Shown one piece after another: positions 19,239 through 26,085 of a stretch of 64,000 nt of DNA. The position numbers were made by a program, and so were the translations under genes. The notes under the pieces are model-generated. The model had not been told where the DNA came from. It was given only the letters and a program-made list of their open reading frames with translations, and did no database searches. The stretch is from Desulfurobacterium indicum (lineage in GTDB: Bacteria > Aquificota > Aquificia > Desulfurobacteriales > Desulfurobacteriaceae). Location of the stretch: assembly GCF_001968985.1 (NCBI RefSeq), contig NZ_MOEN01000005.1, positions 1 to 64,000 of the forward strand, written 5' to 3'. How positions within the stretch are numbered: the first letter of the stretch is position 1; every line of letters begins with the position of its first letter.

Positions 19239-19313
19239 AGGACCGTAGCTCAGTGGGAGAGCGCCACCTTGACGCGGTGGAGGTCAGGGGTTCGAAACCC
19301 CTCGGTCCTACCA
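19239..19313 (+). tRNA. tRNA-Val (anticodon GAC)
   Basis: A complete 75-nt cloverleaf is present: acceptor AGGACCG/CGGTCCT, D stem GCTC/GAGC, anticodon stem CCACC/GGTGG with loop TTGACGC, and T arm AGGGG-TTCGAAA-CCCCT. The discriminator is A and CCA is genome-encoded. Anticodon GAC reads valine GUC/GUU codons. Its 3' end is one base from the stop codon of the converging acyl-CoA synthetase gene. Confidence 0.96.
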
Positions 19314-19314
19314 T

Positions 19315-20889
19315 TTAAATCTCCTTGTACATATCCGGAAGCATAAATCTCCTTAATTTTCCTATTCTTGTTCTCGGAAGTTCTCTATCTGTTAATTTAA
19401 ACTCCTTAACTTTCTTATAAGACTGAAGATGTCTTGTCGTTCTTTTCACTTCCTGCTTTATAAACTCATGAATATCTTCTACGCCTTCCTCTATTAAAAG
19501 TTCAAAATCAGGTCTGATAATAGCCTTGATAACACCATCTTCTTCAAAAACGCCAACTTCAAGGATATAGTTGCTCTTAAAAATTTCATTTTCAATATCT
19601 TCAGGATATACATTCTTACCGTTATCAAGCACAATAACATCTTTTGCACGTCCGGTAATGTGAATAAAACCATCATCATCAATAAAACCTAAATCTCCGG
19701 TATAAAACCATCCATCTCTTATAACCGCCTCTGTCTCTTCAGGACGGTTGTAATAACCTTTCATCACATTATCGCCTTTAACTACAATTTCTCCGTTAAC
19801 TATTTTTACTTCAACACCTTTAATCGGCAGTCCTGCCGAACCTATCTTCTTCTTATCAGGTCTATTAACAGAAACAAGGGGAGATGTTTCTGTAAGACCA
19901 TAACCCTCCAAAATATTAAAACCTAATGCTTCCAGACCTTTAGCAACTTCAACATTCAATTTAGCTCCACCAGAAATCATAAACCTTAAAGACGGTCCTA
20001 TCTTTTTATGAACCTCTTTAAACACCGCTCTTTGAAGCTTCTTTATGCCAACTTTCTTAAACAACTTAAGAGCAGAATTGACGATACTTTTCTTTGGACC
20101 TGAAAGTTTTCCTATTTCCACCATTATATTATGGTAAATAACCTGATAAAGCTTAGGAACACCTACCATAATGGTTACGTTCTGTTCCCTTATAGTAGAA
20201 AGTATGTCGTTCGGCGTAAGCTTCTCTATAAAAGCAACGGGGAGAGCTTCTACAATAGGTAAAATTGCCGTAACAAGCAGCGGGTAGGTATGATGGAAAG
20301 GTAAAATGGCGGCAAAACGGTCATTTTCTCTCAAAACTCCCGTATCTTCTATTCCTTCAATGTTATGATTAAGATTCTTATAAGTAAGCATTACACCTTT
20401 AGGATTCCCTGTAGTTCCCGAGGTGTAGAGAATAACAGCCACTTCATCAATATCTGGAACTTTAACCGTTAAAGGTTTATCTTCGTCAAAGGAGAGTTTA
20501 TCTACATTAATAACAGCCGGTTTATAACCAAGTTTCTTTACTGCTTTTTTAACCTTCTCTTCATTGGCAGACGAGGTAATTATGTAGCGGGGCTGAGCAT
20601 CCCTGAATATGTTGAAAATTTCTTTTTCTGAGAGAAGATAATCCGAAGGAACAGCAATTCCTCTCTTAAATATTACAGCAAATAGAGAAGCTATCCATAA
20701 CGGAGAATTTTCCATGAAAATAACCACTCTATCCTCTTCGTTCAACTCGGACAATTTATCCTGAATAGTGGAAATTCTTTTTTTTAAATCTTTAAAAGTC
20801 AAAGGAATATACTTTCCATTTTTTTTATCAATAAGCACCACCTTATCCGATTTTTTTTCTAGATTTTCCACCACTCTTTCAAGAAACAT
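19315..20889 (-). CDS. AMP-dependent acyl-CoA synthetase/ligase (FadD-like)
   Basis: This is an adenylate-forming enzyme that activates a carboxylic acid, probably a fatty acid, as acyl-AMP and then acyl-CoA. The 524-aa protein has the AMP-binding motif YTSGTTGNPKGVMLTYKN near residue 160, the GYGLTETSPL motif and DGWFYTGDLGFIDDDG. The C-terminal TGRAKDVIVLDNGKNVYPEDIE segment carries the hinge. The ATG at 20889 is chosen because GGAGG lies 7 bases upstream; an earlier in-frame start would lack this. It ends an operon begun at ymdB. Confidence 0.88.
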   Translation of the reverse strand: MFLERVVENLEKKSDKVVLIDKKNGKYIPLTFKDLKKRISTIQDKLSELNEEDRVVIFMENSPLWIASLFAVIFKRGIAVPSDYLLSEKEIFNIFRDAQPRYIITSSANEEKVKKAVKKLGYKPAVINVDKLSFDEDKPLTVKVPDIDEVAVILYTSGTTGNPKGVMLTYKNLNHNIEGIEDTGVLRENDRFAAILPFHHTYPLLVTAILPIVEALPVAFIEKLTPNDILSTIREQNVTIMVGVPKLYQVIYHNIMVEIGKLSGPKKSIVNSALKLFKKVGIKKLQRAVFKEVHKKIGPSLRFMISGGAKLNVEVAKGLEALGFNILEGYGLTETSPLVSVNRPDKKKIGSAGLPIKGVEVKIVNGEIVVKGDNVMKGYYNRPEETEAVIRDGWFYTGDLGFIDDDGFIHITGRAKDVIVLDNGKNVYPEDIENEIFKSNYILEVGVFEEDGVIKAIIRPDFELLIEEGVEDIHEFIKQEVKRTTRHLQSYKKVKEFKLTDRELPRTRIGKLRRFMLPDMYKEI

Positions 20890-20951
20890 AAACAGACCTC
20901 CAGTCAAAGAATATTAGAAGCCGCTTTATTTTACAACACTTACTGGAAGAA

Positions 20952-21239
20952 TCAAATAAGGTCAACAATATCTGATATAGACTTTTTTTTATCTTCAATT
21001 ATTCTTATTAATTCACGTGCCGTTTTTTTCGAAACGTTCTTTCCCGCAGGAATAGCTTCTATTTTAAATTTCAAGTATCTGTTAACGGTATCTATCTCTA
21101 TAACATCCCCTTCTTTAACCTCTTTTGAAGCTTTCACCACGGAACCGTTTAATCTTACAACTCCTTCGTCACACAGTATCTTCGCCTGACTTCTCCTCTT
21201 TACCACTCTTGAAAGTTTCAGAAACTGATCTATCCTCAC
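20952..21239 (-). CDS. S4-domain RNA-binding protein, RqcP/Hsp15-like
   Basis: This is a small 95-aa protein that is almost entirely an S4 RNA-binding domain (MRIDQFLKLSRVVKRRSQAK, then GVVRLNGSVVKASKEVKEGD). This form matches RqcP (YabO)/Hsp15, which act on stalled 50S-nascent chain complexes. No RqcH gene is in the window. The GTG start has AGGAGAGG upstream and lies inside the end of the LapA-like gene, a 71-base overlap. Confidence 0.85.
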   Translation of the reverse strand: MRIDQFLKLSRVVKRRSQAKILCDEGVVRLNGSVVKASKEVKEGDVIEIDTVNRYLKFKIEAIPAGKNVSKKTARELIRIIEDKKKSISDIVDLI

Positions 21240-21474
21240 TCTTTTTGCCTCTCCTGAAAGAGATAGAAAATAGCCTTGTTAAAAGAGAAAGAAAAGCTGC
21301 CGTTAAAAATCCGGCTATATACGAAACAACAATCAGCATAAAAAGCTTTGTCTTATAAGCACCTATAAAAGGAATTACAACATTAACATCCTGGAAATTT
21401 GAAAGTGCAAATAGAGAAACGGCTATAACAATTGCTGCAATAAAAATAGAATAAATAAGCTGTTTAAATGTCAT
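21169..21474 (-). CDS. lapA: LapA-domain membrane protein
   Basis: The 101-aa protein has two membrane helices (about 6-26 and 44-66) and a basic/acidic cytoplasmic tail. This is the arrangement of the LapA (YciS/DUF1049) family, which in Escherichia coli works with LapB in controlling lipopolysaccharide synthesis. No lapB-like gene adjoins it. Its ribosome-binding site (GGAGG) lies in one arm of an inverted repeat. Its last 24 codons overlap the RqcP-like gene. Confidence 0.75.
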   Translation of the reverse strand: MTFKQLIYSIFIAAIVIAVSLFALSNFQDVNVVIPFIGAYKTKLFMLIVVSYIAGFLTAAFLSLLTRLFSISFRRGKKSEDRSVSETFKSGKEEKSGEDTV

Positions 21475-21482
21475 TATCCAAT

Positions 21483-21522
21483 CCTCCGAAAAATTCTAAA
21501 GTTAAATTTATTACTTCGGAGG
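21483..21522 (-). promoter_or_regulatory. Inverted repeat covering the lapA ribosome-binding site
   Basis: The arms cctccgaa (21483-21490) and ttcggagg (21515-21522) are perfect complements 24 bases apart, between the ferredoxin stop and the lapA start. On the minus-strand mRNA the second arm carries GGAGG, the Shine-Dalgarno sequence of lapA, so folding would hide it. A regulatory function is inferred. Confidence 0.45.
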
Positions 21523-21529
21523 GGAATAA

Positions 21530-21724
21530 TCATTCCAAAATTTTAATTTCTATTGCATCGGTAGGGCAGTTTTCTTCACATATCCGGCATGCCATACACC
21601 TGTCAGGATATTCCACCACTGCCTTCCCTATATCACTCATTTCAAACACATCTACGGGACAGACATCTACACAAATACCACAACCGGTGCAAAGTTCAAC
21701 ACGAATGTAAGGTATATTTTTCAA
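21530..21724 (-). CDS. 2[4Fe-4S] ferredoxin
   Basis: The 64-aa protein has two cysteine clusters, CTGCGICVDVCPVDV and CMACRICEENCP, each CxxCxxC...CP, giving two [4Fe-4S] sites. It is a small soluble electron carrier whose partner is unknown. The ATG overlaps the folD stop by 4 bases. Its linkage to folD may reflect one-carbon and electron metabolism in an autotroph, but this is speculative. Confidence 0.93.
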   Translation of the reverse strand: MKNIPYIRVELCTGCGICVDVCPVDVFEMSDIGKAVVEYPDRCMACRICEENCPTDAIEIKILE

Positions 21725-22578
21725 ATTCCCTCTCTTAACTTAAACGCTTTAACCGTATTATACATTAACATGGCTATTGTCATAGGACCAACTCCGCCGG
21801 GAACCGGCGTAATGGCAGAAACCTTTTCCTTCACATTTTCAAAATCAACATCTCCTACAATTTTTCCGTTAACTCTGCTGATACCAATATCAATTACTAC
21901 CGCTCCCTCTTTAACCATATCTACTTTTATAAGATGAGGAACTCCTGTGGCAACACACAAAATATCTGCCCTCAACGTGTAAGATTTCAAATCTTCAGTA
22001 TAAACGTGACACACAGAAACAGTAGCGTTCTTATTAATCATCATATTGGCAAGAGGCTTACCCACAATATTGCTATGACCTACCATAACCGCATTTTTTC
22101 CTTGAAGTTCTATACCATAAGCCTCAAATATTTTCATAACTCCATACGGAGTGCAGGGCATAAGCCCCTCATCAAAAAGGCCAAGAACAACTTTACCCAT
22201 ATTGACAGGATGAAAACCGTCAACATCCTTAGCAGGGTCAATCAAATTTATTATTTTTTGAGAATCCAAATGTCCCGGCAAAGGGAGTTGAACCAAAATA
22301 CCGTCAACATCTTGTTGCTCGTTTAATGCAATAATTATATTTTCAAGCTCTTCTTGAGAAATAGAAGCCGGCTTTCTTATACCTATAGAGGTTATACCTA
22401 TCTCCTCACAGGCTTTTTCTTTATTTCTCACATAAATCTGACTTGCGGGATCCTCTCCTATAAGAACAACAGCTAATGTTGGTGGACGCCCTATACGTTC
22501 TTTCAAAACTCCCACTTCCTCTTTTAACTTCTCTTTTATCTTTGCCGCAAGGGCTTTTCCATCAAGAATAGTTGCCAT
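21721..22578 (-). CDS. folD: Methylenetetrahydrofolate dehydrogenase/cyclohydrolase FolD
   Basis: FolD interconverts methylene-, methenyl- and formyl-tetrahydrofolate. The 285-aa protein has the catalytic region YVRNKEKACEEIGI (Lys near 56), VDGILVQLPLPGHL, the Rossmann-type GHSNIVGKPLANMM and the C-terminal PVPGGVGPMTIAML motif. The ATG at 22578 is preferred over the GTG two codons upstream, which is part of the GAGGTG ribosome-binding site. Its 5' end overlaps ymdB by 17 bases. Confidence 0.95.
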   Translation of the reverse strand: MATILDGKALAAKIKEKLKEEVGVLKERIGRPPTLAVVLIGEDPASQIYVRNKEKACEEIGITSIGIRKPASISQEELENIIIALNEQQDVDGILVQLPLPGHLDSQKIINLIDPAKDVDGFHPVNMGKVVLGLFDEGLMPCTPYGVMKIFEAYGIELQGKNAVMVGHSNIVGKPLANMMINKNATVSVCHVYTEDLKSYTLRADILCVATGVPHLIKVDMVKEGAVVIDIGISRVNGKIVGDVDFENVKEKVSAITPVPGGVGPMTIAMLMYNTVKAFKLREGI

Positions 22579-23368
22579 CTTCACCTCTTATGTAAATTTT
22601 TTGTATTCTCTCAAAAGAAACTGCTTTTTTACTTTCCAAATCAAGCTCAAAAGAAACACCACATACCTGAATTTTAGACGGTTTCTCCGGAACCTTAAAG
22701 CGGACTGGCAACTGCTTGATAAACCTATCGATGCTTTCCGTCAAATCCATACCTATAACAGAATTAACAGCACCGCACATTCCTGCATCTGTTATATACA
22801 AAGTACCCTCAGGCAAAAGTCTTAAATCAGCTGTTTGAACATGGGTATGAGTCCCAAAAACAGCACAGGCCCTACCATCAACATAGTAACCAAATGCCTG
22901 CTTTTCTGACGTCGCTTCTGCATGAAAATCCACTATAAAAACATCATCGGGAAATTGATCATAAATTTTGTCAAAGGCTTTAAAAGGATTATCAAGACAC
23001 TCCATATATATTCTACCCATCAAGTTAAGCACCATAACATTAAAACCACCAAATTCAAATCTAATAAAACCCTTTCCAGGAGTTCCTTCGGGATAATTCA
23101 ACGGACGGAGAATAGGATAGTTATCCATAAAGTTGAAAATCTCCTTTTTATCCCAGGTGTGATTACCCATTGTTATAACATCAACACCTTGAGAAACAAA
23201 AGTCTTTGCTATTTTTTCCGTTATTCCAAAACCGGCTGCAGCATTTTCACCGTTTACAATACATAAATCATAACTGTTTCTGTTTTCCTCAAGCCATATC
23301 TGAAGCGCCTTTCTACCTGGCCGGCCGGAAATGTCTCCTAAAAAAGCAATCCTTATAACGGATGACAA
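22562..23368 (-). CDS. ymdB: YmdB-type metallophosphoesterase
   Basis: This is a dinuclear-metal calcineurin-like phosphoesterase of the YmdB family (2',3'-cyclic nucleotide phosphodiesterase). The 268-aa protein shows the ligand series GDISG, NGENAAAGFGI, GNHTWDKKEI, DFHAEATSEK and FGTHTHVQTAD. In many bacteria it neighbours the RNase Y gene (rny), which is not in this window. It heads the minus-strand operon that continues to the acyl-CoA synthetase. Confidence 0.92.
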   Translation of the reverse strand: MSSVIRIAFLGDISGRPGRKALQIWLEENRNSYDLCIVNGENAAAGFGITEKIAKTFVSQGVDVITMGNHTWDKKEIFNFMDNYPILRPLNYPEGTPGKGFIRFEFGGFNVMVLNLMGRIYMECLDNPFKAFDKIYDQFPDDVFIVDFHAEATSEKQAFGYYVDGRACAVFGTHTHVQTADLRLLPEGTLYITDAGMCGAVNSVIGMDLTESIDRFIKQLPVRFKVPEKPSKIQVCGVSFELDLESKKAVSFERIQKIYIRGEDGNYS

Positions 23369-23478
23369 AACTCACTCCTAAAAGCAGGAATCAGTGGAAT
23401 TTTACGACAATATCGGGATAAATCCAAGAAAAGAAACAGTTATGTTAAAATTTCAGATATTTAAGGAAGGAGGCTTTT

Positions 23479-24552
23479 ATGAACATAGAGAAAGTTCTTA
23501 AAGTTTATGACAATCCTGAAAAGCTAATCCATTTAATACATGAGCTTGCACCTAAAGATAGAAAAGTTAAGATAATGAATGTCTGCGGCTCTCATGAACA
23601 TACAATTACGTTTAGCGGTATGAGAAGTTTAATGCCCGAAACGATAGAGCTGGTTCCGGGTCCCGGATGTCCGGTATGTGTCTGTTCAGAAAGCGACATA
23701 ATCAATGCAATAAAACTTTCTCAAAGAGATGACACCATACTACTAACCTACGGAGACATGCTTAGAGTCCCTACAAAAATAGGTTCTATCAGAAGTGAAG
23801 GGAAAAACTATAAAATGATAAGCGCTCCACACGAAGTCTTAAAAATAGCCAAAGAAAATCCTGACAAAAATATCGTATTTTTCTCAATAGGCTTTGAAAC
23901 AACAACGGCTCCAACTGCGGCACTTATAGAGATGGAACTTCCGGAAAATGTAACAATACTTACATCACAAAAACTCACTCCTGAAATAATGGAAATTCTT
24001 GTAAAGGACAGTGAAGTTGGAGTTGACGCTTTTGTAGCTCCTGGACATGTTTCAGCAATAGTCGGTGCCAATGCATGGAAAAGATTCCCAGAAAACTACG
24101 GAATACCAACTGTCGTTGCAGGCTTTGAACCTGAGAACCTGCTTCTCGCGTTCACAGTAATACTTGCCCAGATAAAAGACGGAAAACCCAAACTGGAAAA
24201 TGTTTACAAAGGTGTTGTCAAAGACGAAGGCAATAAAAAAGCACTCGAGCTTATGTATAAATACTTCGAAAAAGCCGATGTAAACTGGAGGGGGATAGGA
24301 TACATTCCAAAATCCGGACTTGAACTAAAAAAAGAATATAACAATATCAACGCAAGAGTTAAATTCAATCTTCCCGAAATAAAAGAGGAAAAGATATCAG
24401 GATGTATATGCGACAAGATTGTCCTTGGAAAAGCTTACCCTTCACAATGCAAACTATTCGGCAAAGTATGCACTCCAAGAACACCAAAAGGACCCTGCAT
24501 GGTCTCCGGTGAAGGAGCCTGTAACATATGGTATAGAGCTGGAAATCAATAA
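23479..24552 (+). CDS. hypD: Hydrogenase maturation protein HypD
   Basis: HypD is an iron-sulfur scaffold that, with HypC, assembles the Fe(CN)2CO unit of [NiFe]-hydrogenases. The 357-aa protein has NVCGSHEHTI, PGPGCPVCVC, FFSIGFETTTAPTA and the C-terminal cysteine cluster (CICDK, PSQCKLFGKVCTP, GPCMVSGEGAC). The start follows AAGGAGG. No other hyp or hydrogenase gene is in the window, so the maturation genes are scattered. It supports hydrogen metabolism in this organism. Confidence 0.96.
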   Translation: MNIEKVLKVYDNPEKLIHLIHELAPKDRKVKIMNVCGSHEHTITFSGMRSLMPETIELVPGPGCPVCVCSESDIINAIKLSQRDDTILLTYGDMLRVPTKIGSIRSEGKNYKMISAPHEVLKIAKENPDKNIVFFSIGFETTTAPTAALIEMELPENVTILTSQKLTPEIMEILVKDSEVGVDAFVAPGHVSAIVGANAWKRFPENYGIPTVVAGFEPENLLLAFTVILAQIKDGKPKLENVYKGVVKDEGNKKALELMYKYFEKADVNWRGIGYIPKSGLELKKEYNNINARVKFNLPEIKEEKISGCICDKIVLGKAYPSQCKLFGKVCTPRTPKGPCMVSGEGACNIWYRAGNQ

Positions 24553-24659
24553 GTAAAAATATTTAAATTTCTAATAAATAGGAAAAGTTGCAATTTGGGG
24601 GGATTGGTATTATCTTTTTTCTGAACGGTTATTCACCCACTTAAATTGAGGATTGCTAC

Positions 24660-25745
24660 ATGGAAAAAACTATAAGGATCTTAATCGTTGATGACGAACC
24701 TTTCAATATAAATTTAATGAAAAAACTTGTCGAAAAAGCCATTGACAAAGTCTTCTCTATTTTTACTTTTGACATAAAAGCCACAACATCATCAAAAAAA
24801 GCACTTGAAATTATCAAAACAAACAGACCTCATCTTGTAATAACAGACATTATGATGCCGGAAATCAGCGGATATGATCTTATTAGAGAAACACGCAAAG
24901 ACTACAACATGGAAGAGTTGAAAATTATAGTTGTTACTAGCCTTGAAGATAAGGAATCCCGCGTAAAAGCACTTCTCTTAGGAGCAAATGACTATACAGT
25001 AAAACCGGTTGATTCAGTAGAATTTCCAATAAGAATAATGAATAACATAAAACTAATTGAAAACTACATTCTATTAAAAGACAAAACTTTACTTCTTGAA
25101 AACGCTGTCGCCGAAGCGGTAAAAGAAATAAGAGAAAGGGAGGAAGAAATTATCTTCCGCCTTGCAGCGGTAACAGAATACAAAGACCAATTCACAGGAA
25201 ACCACATCAAGAGAGTAGCAGAGTATTGCAAATTGATAGCAGAAAAATACGGATGCGATAAAAAATTCATCGAAGATATATATTTAGCTTCTCCACTCCA
25301 CGATATAGGAAAGATAGCCATTCCAGAAAGCATTCTGGGAAAAAGAGGGAAACTTACGCCAGAAGAATGGGAAATAATGAAAAAACATACCATTTACGGT
25401 GTTGAGATACTTAAAGGAACCAAAATACCACTGTTAAAATTTGCTTCAAAAATAGCCCTTTACCATCATGAAAAATGGAACGGCAAAGGATATCCGGAAG
25501 GATTGAAAGAAAAGGAAATTCCTCTTGAAGCAAGAATAACCGCCATAGCAGATGTATTTGACGCTCTAACATCTGTCCGGCCTTACAAAAGGGCATATTC
25601 CTTCGAAGAAGCAATGGAAATCGTAAAATCGGAAAGAGGCAAAAGTTTTGACCCTGAATTACTGGACGTCTTTGTCGAAAATGAGAAAAAAGTAAGAGAG
25701 ATCTACGAAACTCTTTCAAAAACGGAAGAGAGGGAGGCAGTATGA
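24660..25745 (+). CDS. Response regulator with HD-GYP phosphodiesterase domain
   Basis: This is a receiver domain (1-130; phospho-acceptor in LVITDIMMPEISGYD; LGANDYTVKPVD) joined by a short coiled linker to an HD-GYP domain (about 165-345). The HD-GYP motifs are complete: LHDIGKIAIPE, HTIYGVEIL, YHHEKWNGKGYPEGL and IADVFDAL. It should hydrolyse cyclic-di-GMP under control of phosphorylation. It overlaps the HPt gene by 4 bases, which with the following kinase forms one signalling unit. Confidence 0.93.
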   Translation: MEKTIRILIVDDEPFNINLMKKLVEKAIDKVFSIFTFDIKATTSSKKALEIIKTNRPHLVITDIMMPEISGYDLIRETRKDYNMEELKIIVVTSLEDKESRVKALLLGANDYTVKPVDSVEFPIRIMNNIKLIENYILLKDKTLLLENAVAEAVKEIREREEEIIFRLAAVTEYKDQFTGNHIKRVAEYCKLIAEKYGCDKKFIEDIYLASPLHDIGKIAIPESILGKRGKLTPEEWEIMKKHTIYGVEILKGTKIPLLKFASKIALYHHEKWNGKGYPEGLKEKEIPLEARITAIADVFDALTSVRPYKRAYSFEEAMEIVKSERGKSFDPELLDVFVENEKKVREIYETLSKTEEREAV

Positions 25746-26080
25746 CACAAATTAACCAGAAAATGATTGAAAATATAAATAGGAAAGCTAAAAAACATCT
25801 TGAAGGATTTGGATTCGAAAACGATGACATAAACGAACTCATAGAAGACGGTATAAATTCAATAAAAAGCAAACTGTTTCTCATAGAAAAAGCACTAAAA
25901 GAAAAGAATGCCGAGACTTTAATAAAGATAACACACGCTCTTAAAGGCATTCTTCTAAATATGGGAATGAAAAACGAAGCGGAAGAATTCAGAAAAGTCA
26001 AACGTCTATATGAAAAGGATAACAGTTTTGACAAACTTGAAGAACAGGTCAGAAAAGCGATAAGTAAACTTGAAGGATAA
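25742..26080 (+). CDS. Histidine phosphotransfer (HPt) protein
   Basis: The 112-aa helical protein carries the HPt signature ITHALKGILLNMGM, with the phospho-accepting histidine at residue 65 and the following Lys and Gly conserved. It has no membrane segment. Sitting between a receiver-HD-GYP protein and a hybrid kinase that lacks its own HPt, it is the likely shuttle from the kinase receiver to the HD-GYP regulator. Confidence 0.85.
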   Translation: MTQINQKMIENINRKAKKHLEGFGFENDDINELIEDGINSIKSKLFLIEKALKEKNAETLIKITHALKGILLNMGMKNEAEEFRKVKRLYEKDNSFDKLEEQVRKAISKLEG

Positions 26081-26085
26081 AGCTT

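Noticed and set aside
24553-24659. Possible promoter TTGCAA...TATTAT before the HD-GYP gene
   Set aside because: The spacing is only 14 bases; too short for a normal sigma-70 promoter.
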